Assembly (NCBI GenBank): GCA_001566295.1
Contig: KQ964246.1
Coordinates: 868,001-932,000 of the forward strand
Source: Microdochium bolleyi
Lineage: Eukaryota > Ascomycota > Sordariomycetes > Xylariales > Microdochiaceae
DNA: 64,000 nt
Direction of reading: 5' to 3'
In this document: piece after piece, positions 13,661 through 25,564 of the stretch
How the letters are laid out: the number at the start of each line of letters is the position of its first letter
How positions within the stretch are numbered: the first letter of the stretch is position 1
The notes under the pieces: generated by a model
What the model was told of the DNA's origin: nothing
Seen by the model: only the letters and a program-made list of their open reading frames with translations
Database searches by the model: none
Translations under genes and position numbers: made by a program

Positions 13661-14200
13661 TCGCTGAGCGCTTGGCAGCTGGGGATACAGTCACTATTCA
13701 CTTCATTCTTGTCACCTTTATTTGACCGGACAACTACCTTTACCCTGGATCGCCGCTTTTGATTTGAGTTGTCCGGTTTGGCATCAGCGTATAGCTTTTC
13801 GTGTAGCAGATAGGTTGGAGTTTACTACCTGTTCTTGTCAGGCACGAGCTTTTGGAAAGTAGGGAAAAAAGGTGTTTGGCGTTCCTCCCACTTTGGCGTC
13901 TGGGGTTTTGCTTGCCTGGCTTGGAGTTTTGGGTCTACGGGAGGGAACCCGTGTGGAAAGCGAAACGAAAGTGGTTATCATCATTGCATAAAGTGGAATG
14001 GGTCCTGGCAGTTCTGCACATATATATCCTCCTGTTGTAGCTCAATGCAGACGACCAAAGTACAAATCCGAGGCATCGCGTGACAAGAAGTGGTTTCTGT
14101 ATATCGACCGAGTGTATCGATGCCACTTTCCGTCCTTGCCCTAGGCATCTGCTGAAACGTATGCCACCGCCACTGCGTCCTCGCTTCTTCATCCCCGCTC
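13661..14200. other. Convergent 3' region, YND1 / Hikeshi
   Basis: About 540 bp between two convergent stop codons, presumably both 3' UTRs. No other feature seen. Confidence 0.6.
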
Positions 14201-14887
14201 CTAGTCCTGCGGCCGCTCCAGGAAGGTCGGATCGCTCCGCACCCGGCCCTCAAACTTCTTCCACCATTCCTGGAACGCCTTGAGCGGCACGACCTCGACC
14301 CCGCCGGGCCCTGCCTGCCCGCTGAAGCTCGACAGGAAGTTGTACGCGTTCTGTATTATCCGCTGCGCGAGGACCTGCGTCGACGGCTGCTGCCCGGTGG
14401 TGCCCCCTTGTATCGCCGTGGTGTTGCTGCTGCCGCTGCTGCCGCCGGCTGTGGCCTTGTGCTGCTGCACCCTCTCTGCCACGCTCGCCGCGTCCTCAAT
14501 GTTGACGCCCAGCACGACCACGTCCCCGGCCCCGCCCGGCGCGGGCGCAGAGGGCAGCGCGTCGGCGCTCAGCTTGAACACGGCGCTCTCCTTGCCCGGC
14601 CCCACGCCGCCCAGGAACTTGAAGTTGGGCGGCTCGGCCCCGCTGACCAGCGCGGCCGGGTTGAGGGCCAGGTATATCGCGGCCGCGGTGCCGTCGAGCA
14701 GGCTCACCCCGGGCAGCAGGAACACGGCGACGTGCGAGAAGTGCGCCGAGATCGTCGCGGCGGCGGCGGGGTTGCGGGAGGGCACGGCGTAGAGGAAGGA
14801 CGTCGGGGACGGCTGCGATGTCGGCTGCGTTATGAGCGGCTGGCCGGCGGGCAGGACGCCTATTATCGGCTGCGAGGCTTCGGCCAT
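14201..14887 (-). CDS. OPI10: Hikeshi / OPI10 family protein
   Basis: Intronless frame of 228 aa. The start at 14887 (MAEASQPIIGVLPAG) was chosen over an in-frame ATG nine codons upstream because the Hikeshi N-terminal beta-strand begins right after it. The N-terminal half carries the family pattern: a hydrophobic strand with PAGQPLIT, a central VAVFLLPGVSLLDGTAAAIYLA segment interrupted by a Pro/Thr linker, and NFKFLGG. The C-terminal half has a Gly/Ser/Thr-rich linker, then a helical region ending VVPLKAFQEWWKKFEGRVRS, as in the family. Hikeshi carries HSP70 into the nucleus under heat stress in animals; the yeast member Opi10 is linked to inositol metabolism. Length is within the usual 200-230 aa. 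The gene is divergent from the Nudix gene at 15710. Confidence 0.88.
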   Translation of the reverse strand: MAEASQPIIGVLPAGQPLITQPTSQPSPTSFLYAVPSRNPAAAATISAHFSHVAVFLLPGVSLLDGTAAAIYLALNPAALVSGAEPPNFKFLGGVGPGKESAVFKLSADALPSAPAPGGAGDVVVLGVNIEDAASVAERVQQHKATAGGSSGSSNTTAIQGGTTGQQPSTQVLAQRIIQNAYNFLSSFSGQAGPGGVEVVPLKAFQEWWKKFEGRVRSDPTFLERPQD

Positions 14888-15709
14888 GTTGTGTGTATGG
14901 ATGTGCTGGCGCAAGGGGGTCGTGGATCGAGACGGAGCTCGGACCGGTGGCTAAGTGGAATCAATGAATTGATCGTAATTGGTGATGAACAAGGGGACCG
15001 TCTTGTTGCTGTCGAGGCTCTTGGTAAGGGTTGATTGGTCGCTGTCACCACGGCATGGCTCGAGAGGTGAGGTGAGGCTGGGAGTACCAAAGGGACGTAC
15101 GTGTATGTGCGACACGATGCTGCATGTCTCGAAGCTTCGAGATTATTTCCAGGGTCGCCATGGGACGTCAGCTTGCATCTGCTTGGTGGGGCCAGGGTTC
15201 GGGGCCAGCTGCGCCCCTCCTCCGCCGAGCGCCGGCGCCGGGGAGCGGGTTGCTTCCGTTTGCCGAAGACCGCCACGCCGGTGCTCATCCACCACTTATG
15301 TTCATTAAACTCTGTTACAATCGCCGCCTCTGAAACCATTGCTTGAACAATCAATTTGAGCTCGGCGGTCCCTTGGCTGCTGGCCATCATTTCTCCGGGG
15401 ACCCCCCACCGTCGTCTGCCGAGGCTTCGAATGCTGCTGAGCTGGAGGACATCCTCGCGTAGCGCTCCGAAGCTCCGGACTCGGAGCACAGCTTTTTCTC
15501 GGACCCAGCTCCCGGATACCTGCTACCTTTCACATCACCAGCGGCGTGTCTCTCCAAACCTTCAGATATCTCGAGGGCCAACCCAAGGCTGTCCATTGAA
15601 GCAGACTCGACCCGTGTCAACAACCTCGACAAGAACTTGCCGGATCCGGGACAACGACCCGGTCAACATCTACGCCGCAGGGCTCCGAGCATCCCTCACG
15701 GCTGGCAAG
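14888..15709. other. Divergent promoter region, Hikeshi / Nudix gene
   Basis: About 820 bp between two start codons pointing away from each other. An open frame continues upstream of 15710 in frame with the Nudix start but has no family similarity, so it is probably 5' UTR. Confidence 0.5.
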
Positions 15710-16944
15710 ATGGCCATGAGCAATCTCGACTTGATGATGGTGGCTGATGCGTGAGTCTCCTTTCCTGCTCCTGCTCCGCAAAGTCAGATCACTCTCCTCG
15801 TCACCTTCTCAATGCCAGTGACCTCAATGTCACATCAATTCCAGCTCTTTGGAGCAAAACCCACCCATAATCACAATCTTGAAGGCTCACAAAGAGGATA
15901 TATAGCTTTCCCTACCAAGACAAGCCCTCAGAATCAGCAGACTACGACCGCATAATGTCCACGCTCTACACCCTCCTCTGGACAACATCACCACAATCCC
16001 AGCACAGCCCACCGGAGCCTCCCGTTACCATAGGCTACCTCCGCGATCACGTCGTCGATGCGCTCCTCGCCGTGCCCGAGTCCATCCGGGGCCCCGTCGC
16101 CGTCGACAGGCAGGCCCGCACGGTCCGCGCCTTCGAGCACCTACCGTCCGAGCCCGAGCGCACGCGGGCCGTGGGGGATGTGATGGCGTACTGGCGCGAG
16201 CACAACACGTTCGAGGTCCTGCGCGGCTGGCGCGACGAGCTGTGGCCCGTGTACGGCTCCGAGACGGAGGTGCTGTACAGCGTGGAGCGCAGCGGAGCCG
16301 GCCTGCTGGGCGTGCTGAGGCACGGGGTGCACATGATGGCTTACACGATGCCGTCGTCGTCGTCTTCGTCGACGGGGACAGCAGGAGGCGACACCACATC
16401 ACGCAGGGAGAACACCAAGAACGACATGAGGATCTGGATCTCCCGCCGCTCCCCGACGAAGCAGACGTACCCGGGCATGCTGGACAACACGGTCGCGGGC
16501 GGATTCATGACGGGTGAGATCCCCTTCGAGTGCATGGTGCGCGAGGCCGACGAGGAGGCGTCCCTGCCCGAGCAACTTATGCGCGAGAGAGCGCGGGAGA
16601 GGGGCATCGTCACATACATCCACATCACCGACGAGCGGGCCGGCGGCGAGGCCGGGCAGATATACCCGGAGATGCAGTGGATCTACGATATCGAGCTGCC
16701 CGACGGCGTCGTGCCGGTGCCCAAGGACGGCGAGGTCGCCGGGTTCGAGCTCATGACGGTGCAGGCGGTGCAGGCGGAGCTGAGCAAGGGCAGCTTCAAG
16801 CCGAACTGCGCGCTCGTGCTGCTCGAGTTCTTCGTCAGGCATGGGATCCTGACGAGGGAGAACGAGCCGGGCTTTGATGAGATCGTGGCGAGGATGCATC
16901 GCAGTCTGCCGCTGCCGGGGCCGCATCTGGGTTACCGGTCTTGA
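15710..16944 (+). CDS. Nudix hydrolase with DUF4743 N-terminal domain
   Basis: Predicted 359 aa from two exons (intron 15751-15905). The short first exon supplies MAMSNLDLMMVAD and splices to AFPYQDKP, which matches the L-D-L...FPY opening of this family; the DUF4743-type part follows (TIGYLRDHVVDALLAVP, residues about 45-60). The Nudix box runs GGFMTGEIPFECMVREADEEAS: the G-x5-E-x7-R-E-x2-E-E core is intact and the terminal Gly is Ser, as is common in this subfamily. It resembles yeast YJR142W, whose close relatives act on oxidised thiamine diphosphates; that substrate is inferred from the family, not shown here. A poly-Ser/Thr insert between the domains is probably a disordered loop. The last exon alone holds most of the protein. 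Confidence 0.87.
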
Positions 16945-17331
16945 GCGCAGGCGTGGCTGGTCGCCGAGATAGATAGGGTCGTGGGAAAGCTGGTTGACTT
17001 GAAATAGCGTTGATTGATTCAATTTGCCTTTAGCATACCACGTTGCATGCTGCGAAGTGAAGAACGTGGTGGCATTGGACTTGTTTCCGTGTGAGCATGG
17101 ACGAAGTCGACCAATGTTGCTGGATATAATTTGCACTAAACATTGTACGCCTGACTAGAGTGTTGTGGATAGCCAATGTGTGCAATCCAACCAAATATAT
17201 GCCAATGTGAACTTTCTATCATTTCTGAACGCCGAGCGCCTGTCCTATCAGTTGGACTTCCGTCTTTACAACGTTTTGTTGTCTCTCTTCGCTATGTGTT
17301 TGCTGTATGACCCCGAACCGACGCCCAGCGC
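16945..17331. other. Convergent 3' region, Nudix gene / RPB8
   Basis: Short stretch between two convergent stop codons; no other feature seen. Confidence 0.6.
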
Positions 17332-17868
17332 TTATTTCTTGACCAGCAGGTAGGTGTTGTCGACGTGTAGCGGAGTGAGCTTCTTGTAAGGGCCCTCCAG
17401 CTCCATCAGAAGACCACCGAACGAGATATAAGCACGACTATAAGTGTCCACATTAGCATTGTAATTCACAGTAAATCTCTTGCGGCCAGTCCGAGCCAGC
17501 CTCAGAGCCCGATGTGCGGAAACAACTCACATTGTCTGTCCATCCTTGCCGTCTTCGAACTTGTAGATCTTGCCGTGGCAGACATAGTCATACATGTCGG
17601 CGAGGGTGCTCTCGTCGCGGGTGTCCTTCCAGCCTTTCTCGTCGTCGTCGCGGGAGCCGTCCAGGGACAACGAGGTGGCCAGGACGATCTGCAGGTTCTC
17701 GCCGACCTGCGCGGGGAAGAGCTCGATGTTGATGTCGAGCTTCATCTGGGTCTGGTTGTCGGCCGAGGTCGCCGTGATGCGCGCGACACGGTCGTACTTG
17801 GACTGGTCGTAGTCGGTGACCGTGAAGCTGTCCTCGAAGAGCTGCGCATCGCCTGCCAAGTTCGCCAT
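17332..17868 (-). CDS. RPB8: RNA polymerases I/II/III shared subunit Rpb8 (RPABC3)
   Basis: Predicted 147 aa from two exons (17531-17868 and 17332-17437; intron 17438-17530). The N-terminus carries the signature DAQLFEDSFTVTDYDQ, followed by KYDRVARI, LDINIELFPAQVGE, the loop DMYDYVCHGKIYKFED, and after splicing AYISFGGLLMELEG ending in NTYLLVKK. These are the diagnostic segments of Rpb8, an OB-fold subunit common to all three nuclear polymerases. Length equals the family norm (about 145-150 aa). The ATG at 17868 was preferred to an upstream in-frame ATG at 17979 because the extra 37 residues are not family-like. It is head-to-head with ELP4. Confidence 0.95.
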
Positions 17869-18256
17869 GGCTGCTGATGTGTGGTAGGAAATTGGTCCCA
17901 CGGGTCGGACGAAGTGCGAAGAAGCTGGACGTAGGCAGATGTGCTGGCTGTTGGTTGGGTTGTTGCTCGAATGTGACAAAGAAAAAGTCTAGAGGTTGTT
18001 CGCGATGCTCGGCGGAATTGAGAGCGGTCGTCGCAATCGATAGCGCTCTCGCGGGGCAGCTGTACATGCGACAAGCTCTTTTGCGGAAGCTGCGTTGCAG
18101 GGGTCCACTGACGCAACACCAAATGGGATATCGGTCTTTCGTCAAGCTCTTTTAAATTCCAGCAAGCTTCCGTTGTTGAACAAGATTTCCTTTTTTCCCA
18201 CTTCTGGCACTGCTCATACAGCTGTGATCAACGGGATCGATCCTGCGACCAGGAGT
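17869..18256. promoter_or_regulatory. Bidirectional RPB8 / ELP4 promoter region
   Basis: Only 388 bp separate the two divergent start codons, so both core promoters must lie here or overlap. I see no clear TATA box. Confidence 0.6.
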
Positions 18257-19484
18257 ATGTCTTTCAGAAAACGGAATGCTGTCATCAGCACTTCCTCGGC
18301 CACCCCCGTGGCGGGCAAGCCTACCAACGCCCAGATTCCAGGAGTGCGGCCATCCCCATACGACAGCCGGCCAACCACGTCTACTGGCACACCCTCCTTG
18401 GACAATATTCTGGCTGGGCATGCCGGCATGCCCATGGGCACCTCTTTACTCATCCATGAGCACGGCACCACCGATTTCGCAGGCATCCTGGTCAAGTACT
18501 ACGCCGCAGAGGGACTGGTACAGGGACATCAAGTACATGTCCTTGGCCTGCACGATGGGTGGAAGAATGAACTCCCTGGCATCGCTTCCGCCTCTTCCTC
18601 TTCCTCCAAGAAGAACATGGCGGAATCTCCCAGTGACAAGATGAAGATCGCGTGGAGATATGAGACTCTGGGATCCGCCGCCGCTTCCAGAGGTGAGAGG
18701 CCATGCACCACTGAGGTTTCTTAAGCCGGCGCGACTGACGTACTATGCAGAACGAAACCCCGTCCAGCACCCGTCCGCCTCGGGGGCCGGACCTGCTACT
18801 GTATTTTGCCATTCCTTCGACCTCAGCAAGAAGCTCAGCCCCGGGGATGTGAAAGGCCAGGTCACTTTCTATCCATCAATGGCTCCACAGAGTTTCAAGA
18901 CGCAAACGAAAGCACCACCATCGCCATTAAGACAATTTATTCGAGACCTGTCAGCCAAGATAGCCAGTTCTCCTTCCGACGTTGTTTATCGCATCGTGGT
19001 CCCGGGCTTGTTGTCACCAACAGCATACGCAGGATCATCTTGTCGGCCTGAGGAGGTCCTCCAATTTCTCCATGCTCTTCGCGCCCTCCTCCGCCAGTAT
19101 GCTGCACGCCTTACAGCACTCATCACCGTACCTGTCAGTCTTTATCCTCGATCTGCTGGAGTTACGAGATGGATGGAGATTTTGAGCGACGGCGTGCTTG
19201 AGCTCATCCCTCTGCAATCGAATGCCATTCACGCACCGCCCCCTACATCAAAGTCAGACTCGAAATCTGAAGATCAGACACAGGGCCTTATGAAAGTCCA
19301 CAGCTTGCCTATCTTCCACGAGAAAGGTGGAGGCTCTTCAGAGAGCTACACCTCGGGTGAAGATCAATCTTTCAGCCTCAGTCGCTCAAAGGGCCTTGTC
19401 ATTCGACCATTCAGTCTTCCTCCAGTTGGCGAGGAGGAGGAAGAAAAGAAGAAACAGGAAGCTGGCAAGTCCATGGACTTCTGA
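18257..19484 (+). CDS. ELP4: Elongator complex subunit Elp4 (PAXNEB)
   Basis: Predicted 389 aa from two exons (intron 18693-18750). It begins MSFRKRN, then the Elp4 pattern G-x-R-P-S...TSTGTPSLDNILAGHAGMPMGTSLLIHEHGTTDFAGILVKYYAAEG, corresponding to the RecA-like core with a degenerate P-loop. The second exon carries CHSFDLSKKL, QFIRDL, YRIVVPGLLSPTAYA and a C-terminal VHSLPIFHEKGGG segment, all family-typical. Elp4 forms a hexameric ring with Elp5 and Elp6 in Elongator, which makes the mcm5/ncm5 side chains on wobble uridine of tRNAs. The acidic/basic C-terminal tail (EEEEEKKKQE) looks disordered. ATG 18257 fits the usual Elp4 start; an in-frame frame upstream from 18095 is not family-like. 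Confidence 0.93.
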
Positions 19485-20110
19485 AGACCTGTCCCCAAAT
19501 TGCTCAGAGATGCAGTCATTACACAGCGGAATATGGCGAGAAGTTACTCACACCTCGAGGAACACACAGCATGTCCTCCCCAGAGTCTGACTTTAATAGT
19601 CTGTGGAGCATAGACGAGGTGATCACTCGTCGACGGGTCCTGCCTGGGTCTTCCCGGCTACGGAACACAACCACTTCGCTTACCCTGCAGAGCCCCACAT
19701 TGCCGCGTCCTTGGACAGCCGTGGATCAAATTTAAGCTTGCCTGCACATTTCGCAGACTTCTCTTTCCTTCCGACAACAACAACCCCAAACAATTGGTAA
19801 GTCAAAGAAATTTTTGAGAAGCTCCCGCACCAGTCCCTTCCCTACCCAGGCTTGAATGATTATTCTCCAAATCAATATCTGTCAATCCCCAGAAGCTACA
19901 AAAGTAGTAATTTGTTGATACACGATTTGTTACACACCTATGACATTACGCCACAACCACTTCCGTTATTTCCTGGACAAACATGCGTGGGAGCTCCCAA
20001 GCTAACACGTTCTCAAGACTAGATTGAACATCTCGATGCGACCAGCTTGACTTGACCAAGAGCTCCAGCCTTTAGTGTCCCTTGCCGTGCTGGCCAGCGA
20101 GACCATCAAG
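19485..20110. other. Intergenic ELP4-SEN34
   Basis: About 625 bp in tandem orientation. It should hold the ELP4 3' UTR and SEN34 promoter; nothing else recognised. Confidence 0.5.
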
Positions 20111-21184
20111 ATGGCGCATAGGACTGCACCCACTGCGGCCGCATCTGATCGCCCTCTAGTCCGCATATCTCGTGTCGCATCCCGATATCTCATATTTGAC
20201 ATTGACGATGTGATGTTTCTGAGACGCCATCACAATCTGTGTAGCGTGTTCAGCGGCACAGTCCCGCAGAACCCACAACAAAATGTGTTCATGGGTCTCC
20301 CTGTGGAGCTCATGGCTGAGGAAGCGAGAGCTCTTGTCGAGGATGGAGCTGCATATGTAGTAGACGATGCCGACTTCCACATCCGCATGCTCAAGGAGCT
20401 CACCAAGAATGCATATACCGTTGCCCTTGGGGATGAAGTTGACGCTTCCAGTCCTAGCGGGAACGCTATCTACGAACACAGGACGGAGTATATAGCGCAC
20501 ATCACGGAAGAAGGCACTGCAGTTATGCAGGCGCATCTTGACGAAAAGCAGGCGCTGCGCGATGCCTCGCTCTTGAAAGCGTCAAAGGGCAAGAAGAATA
20601 AGAAGGGTAAGCGTGGGGAGGGCGATGTGACTCAAAACAACGGGCAACCCTCGCAAGCGTGCGAGAGTGCCCTTGCGGCAGAGTCCATGGCCAAAGCCGA
20701 GGAAGGCGATGCGGAAGAAGGCCTCTTCGGGTCTGCTAGCCCGCCAAAGCCAAAGAAGAATGAAAAGCAAAACGCGATGGTGCCTTCTGTACCATATGCC
20801 GTCACCCCAACCACCACAGGCTCACTGCTCGAAACCTCTTTCACCCCCTCATCTAATGAGCTCGACCCATCTTCCCTGGCAGTCGACGTTCCACCCTCGT
20901 ATCCTCTGTTCAAGCACCTTCACGACAAAGGCTATTACATGATGCCCGGTCTGCGCTTTGGATGCGACTACAACGTTTACCCGGGCGACCCCCTGCGGTT
21001 CCACGCGCACTTCCAGGCTACCAGTTACGACTGGGACGAAGAGATCAACATGATGGATCTCACGGCCGGCGGGCGTCTGGGCACGGGAGTGAAGAAGGGA
21101 TGGCTTGTTGGTGGGCGGCCAGCAGAGGGCGAGGCAGAGGGCAAGCCAGCGAGGGCATTCTGTCTTGAGTGGGCTGGCATATAG
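20111..21184 (+). CDS. SEN34: tRNA-splicing endonuclease subunit Sen34
   Basis: Intronless, 357 aa, starting MAHRTAPT at 20111. The N-terminal half shows the SEN fold lead-in (RYLIFDIDDVMFLRRHHNLCSVFSG, LPVELMAEEARAL). The C-terminal nuclease domain reads YPLFKHLHDKGYYMMPGLRFG followed by CDYNVYPGDPLRFHAHF. The expected catalytic triad is Tyr290, His298 (eight residues later, as in yeast) and a Lys of the TGVKKGW motif (328 or 329). Between the halves is a Lys-rich and then Ser/Thr/Pro-rich insert of about 120 residues, typical of fungal forms. Sen34 cuts the 3' splice site of intron-containing pre-tRNAs within the Sen2/Sen15/Sen34/Sen54 complex. Confidence 0.95.
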   Translation: MAHRTAPTAAASDRPLVRISRVASRYLIFDIDDVMFLRRHHNLCSVFSGTVPQNPQQNVFMGLPVELMAEEARALVEDGAAYVVDDADFHIRMLKELTKNAYTVALGDEVDASSPSGNAIYEHRTEYIAHITEEGTAVMQAHLDEKQALRDASLLKASKGKKNKKGKRGEGDVTQNNGQPSQACESALAAESMAKAEEGDAEEGLFGSASPPKPKKNEKQNAMVPSVPYAVTPTTTGSLLETSFTPSSNELDPSSLAVDVPPSYPLFKHLHDKGYYMMPGLRFGCDYNVYPGDPLRFHAHFQATSYDWDEEINMMDLTAGGRLGTGVKKGWLVGGRPAEGEAEGKPARAFCLEWAGI

Positions 21185-21552
21185 TCTCTAGATCGTGCAG
21201 ACAAGATGCAATGCAACGATAGCGCTTCTGCAAACATGAGTATCTCCAAACACCAGTCTAGGCAAACTGTACACACCGTGATTAGAGATTTATTAGGGGG
21301 AAATAGACGTGTGGGAGACCGTCATCGTCATCACCGTTGTCACTGCGTGTCTGAAACCAAGCTTGTTCAAGAAAATGTAGCGTGGCCATATATTCCTTCC
21401 TGGATCAATACCTAGTGAAACAGAACACAACGAATGCAAGAAAGAAAAGACCCGGTAATCATTTGCCGCTGATGATATGTAAGAAACACTGACATGACGC
21501 ATCGCAAGAAACCTATCCTGCACAGCCACGAAAAGACAACGGTGACAAGCAC
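21185..21552. other. Convergent 3' region, SEN34 / RING gene
   Basis: Convergent stop codons about 370 bp apart; no other feature seen. Confidence 0.6.
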
Positions 21553-24500
21553 TCAAGGAACATAGATCCTGCTGAAGCTGATGACCTCGCGCCGGCAACA
21601 CACGCACTTGTCAAAGTTGTTCATGGCCAGTGTGACGCGGCATTCGTCGCACAGGCTCAGACACCGGCACGGCCAGACGATGATGCTACGCGGGCTCGTG
21701 TGGCACACGACGCACACAGGCGCGCCGGCTGCGCCTTCATCTTCGCCGTTGGCAGGGTGCTCCGCGTATTCCGTCTCCATGGGATCCGACGAACGTCGGC
21801 TCAGTGCCGACGAGGGGAGGCCGGAGCCTCCCCGCCGCCGGGCCAGGATCAACTGCTCCAGAAGCTCGGCCTCGTTGTGTGCTGACAGCTTCGTATTGAC
21901 GTAGCTGGGCGGCAAGTCCGCAGCGCGACGCGCGGTGCTCGAGTTGAGCAGGATCTTGGTACGCTGGATTTGCTGGAATTTTGCATACTGGGACCGTGTG
22001 AGGATGCGCTCGCTGCTTAGATGCGCGGCCAAGGCGTGAGCTTCTTGCCGCTCCTCTGGGCTCTGCGGGTGCAGCAGGCGTGCCAAGTCGCTCATAGCGA
22101 TAGGCTGGTCAAATGGCGTGCTTTCCCGTGAGAACTGCGGTGATGTCTGTGTAGGTGTGCGCTGGCCCTCAGCAGCGTCGTAGCTGTCATCATCGTCGTC
22201 GATCCAAGCGTCTCGATCGGCTAGAGACTCGCTGTCCGTGTCCGCGACGCTGTATATCATGCTGGTCGTGTCCCAGTCGTCGTCGCGCTCCGCAGGCTCC
22301 CAGTCGCCACTGGTGTCTGTGTTACCCCAAAGGCTGCCTTTCTTCCAGGCATTGTACAGACGGGCGTCGACCTCCTCCATCCCAAGTGCAGCGGTCTCTG
22401 GCGCCTGCAGCAATTGCCTGCGAACCTCTGCTTCGAAGTCCGCATTCTCGTCGGTAAGGAGGGATGACCGTCCCTGGCTGTCAGGCACGCGGGTCTTGTT
22501 TGACCGGCTCGAGCCGGCTGTCTGTGGCTCCTCCTTGGTCGTCGGCTTTCCAATGCTGGCGCACCAATTCAGCCACCGCGGTGTTGGCAGACCGATCGCC
22601 GATAGAACCTTGATGAGCACGACGGCTCCAGAACGCAGCACCAGCTTGTTGATGTTTATGACGAATTCGAGAGCGAGTAGCCACCTGTTGCTACGTTCTG
22701 ATGCGCCCACCCCATCTCTCTGGCGTCTGTCTCCCATTCTGGTCTTGGGGATCTTTTGCGCAGCTCGCTCGCGTGAGAAGCCATTTGATGCCCCGATCTG
22801 GCCTTCTTTGACCGGGACCAAGCCAATGGTCCCAGCAGAGTCAAAACGTGAGCTCCCGTCGCCGGTAGTGGCCCATTGCATTCGCAGCGAGTCCAGCTCG
22901 CGATAGCGCTCCTCCTCCAGCCATGTGCGCGCCTTGAGGTTAACGTTGCGATCCTCGTTCAGGTAGACCGCTTCGCTAGCCATTGTGATGACACCAAAGC
23001 CTGTTCGAAGCAGCGCCGTGTAGAAATCCATCTCACGCGTGATGCGGATCTCGGAGAGCGAGATATTAGCTTGCATATGCTCGTGAGCCTGCACGAGACG
23101 CGTGCGGAAGGGTAGGTTTCGTTCGGCGGCAGAAGGAGCGAGTGCGGCCACCAGTACCGCGAGACCGTAGATGATAGCGCAGACCAAAATGCCTCCTAGC
23201 ACAAGTACGTGCGGAACGAAGCCGAGGATGCACACTGTCGGGTATCGGAAAAGACCCATCATGGTCGGGCTCTCGAGCGAGAATCTGTAAGCCTCGAACA
23301 CAATGGTGACCATGAAGCACATGGCCCACAGTCCCGTGCTATACAGACGATACCTGCTCTGTAACCCAAACACGCCTAGCACATGACTAGTTAGGTGGCT
23401 CATAGCCGAGAGAAAGCCCACCATCAGAACCTCGGGTGGTGTGTTGACTCTCTTCATGATCATGGATCGTGATATCGCAATATTGGCTCCCGAGGCGGTC
23501 TGGTAGCTGGCGTTGGACAAGGTGCCATTTGATGAGAACAGCCCCCATCCAAGCTGGTTGCTGATGGCGGCATCGGCTTCCGCAAACGCAAGGGAGTGCT
23601 CGAACAGTGTCATGCCAGTCTCAACGGCTACAGGACGTCCTTGCAAAGCGCATGAGATGGTCTCTACGAAGTGGCTGAAACAGAGCGTGCCGAACAGTGG
23701 CCATAGTCTTGACAAAGAGCCTCGTAGCTCGCTGGACAACTCGACAGCCTTGGACGGTACCATGGACACTGCGCGACAGCTGTCGTAGTCACTCTGCCCG
23801 AGCAAGAGTGTAGAGCTGACGCTGTGCAGATAGCCGCCGTTCTGTGCAAACATAAGGTCGGACGTCTTGCTGGCGTTGCCCCAGCGCATCTCGGCGAAGT
23901 CGGGAGACGTCTGGCATTGTATGGAGCGTAGTAGCTGGATAGCCTGAAGAGAGAACAATAGGATCGGAAGGAATCGAAGGAAGAATCGGATGTGCCACGT
24001 GAGCCGGAGCCTGCGGCGAGAGGCGGCGAAAATGTGTGTTCGGTTTAGGATGATGGCCTAGATGATGTGGTATTAGGCACTGCAGATATTTGTAGGGTGG
24101 TGGGCCTGAAACAAAGAGATAACTCACCATTGCGACACAGCTTAACGCCCACTTGCTTGTGGCATAGCTGAACACACTACCCAGCCCTCGGGCGCCCTCC
24201 ATGGAGAACCTTGACATGACGGCCGTCGATTCCGGGTCGGCATCGAGCACTTCGGCAGCGACCGCGGCCACAGAAGCCCCGGCACCACCAGCGACAGCAG
24301 CAGAGGCCATGCCGTCGCTCACGAGGACTGCAGCGGCCGGTGTGGTCGTGAGGAAGTAGTCGGAGCCAGTGGCGTCTGGGATCACGCGCTGGCCAAAGCC
24401 GTCGATGGCATCAGGGAGCGAAATGATGGAGCCGAGCTTTGTGAGCATGCGGGGGCCGGCAAAGATGAGATCCTCGAGCGACGGGGCGTAGCGGGTGACA

Positions 24501-24598
24501 TTGAAGTGTTGCAAGGTCCAGATGGTGAAGTTGTGCCAGGCGGTCGAGCTGTCGTAAATGGTTGGAGTCGGGCCAAGGGCCGCGCCCGGGGCAGCCAT
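21553..24598 (-). CDS. Multi-pass membrane RING E3 ligase, Asi-like
   Basis: Predicted 991 aa from two exons (24128-24598 and 21553-24057; intron 24058-24127). Several hydrophobic segments follow the splice junction: FFLRFLPILLFSLQAI, VLMVGFLSAMSHLTSHVLGV, LYSTGLWAMCFMVTIVFEAY, and a long pair ending GILVCAIIYGLAVLVAALA. After an acidic, Ser-rich cytoplasmic or nucleoplasmic stretch comes a C-terminal RING: C939, C942, C954, C956 (in the usual His position), C960, C963, C975 and C978, followed by the terminal IYVP. Membrane segments plus a terminal Cys-rich RING match the fungal Asi1/Asi3 type, which works at the inner nuclear membrane in protein quality control. That location is inferred from the family. 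It converges on SEN34. Confidence 0.82.
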
Positions 24599-25564
24599 GG
24601 ATGGGTGGCCTCCGTTGACCTATCGAAGGCGGGCGTGCTCTACTGGAGATGAGGTGATGATGTTGGGAAGCCGGAACGCTCGGTGCTCATGTTCGATGGT
24701 ACATGGAGCACAGCCGAAGAGGCCGATGGGTAGGCGTTATCGAGTGCTGGACAAACAAGCTGGCCCAGTGATGTTGCAGATTCGGCGCGCCACTGAATGC
24801 GCAGTATCAAGGTAGGCTGATTGCGTGAACTATAGAGCAATCACAGGTCAAAGTGCATGGACAAGCATTCATCCACACGACATCAGTGACGGTCGGGCCT
24901 GGGATCTGGCAACTAACTCCGAATGTCTCATTTCAAGGCCGACCTAGCTAGAGCGAATTGCTGGAGCAGTCTCCAGGGGTTCTCGGCCGGGAGTGGGGGT
25001 GCAGGACCCACTGGCATCATCGCGTCACAGCGCGTTCCCAGGCCTTATCGGCGCTATCAGATGCCTGGCCCGAGGCAACGCAAAATGCTGTATTGCAAGC
25101 ACTCAGAACATGCTTAAACCAGCCTTGTCGACCTTACGAAGCCACTGACAGGCGGTTAAGGCTCGCGAGCAAGGGGAGCCTGGCGCAATGAAGTCGCAGA
25201 GAGTATGGCTTTGTCCAGCTTGCCTGGAGAGCCCGTCCTCACCACGTCGACAACAAGCCGGAATCCGACTCGTGTTGTGCGGCCACAGCAGAGATTCCTC
25301 CACAGAGCATGTCCAGACTGCAACCAGACTCGTCTCATATCTCGCGTAGCTTATCCGAGTTTTCTCATCCTCTTAGCGGAGACGGATACATATTGCCGTG
25401 TGGCAGAGCTTCCGACGAGGCACCGAAGGCACGTGTGGGCGACCTTCAGCTTATTGCCGGCATCAACACAGGCCTATCGTCTCAGAGTGATGAGAAGCCA
25501 GTACATCTGGTGCCGTCTCGTGACAGCTGGATATGGTTCCTTGCAATATCCCCTTCCTAGAGGT
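24599..25564. other. Intergenic RING gene-MTR3
   Basis: About 965 bp upstream of the RING gene and downstream of MTR3. Small open frames on the plus strand (for example 25205-25573) resemble no family I know. Confidence 0.45.

Noticed and set aside
16399..17136. 245-codon antisense frame over the Nudix gene
   Set aside because: Shadow of a GC-biased gene with intact Nudix box on the other strand.
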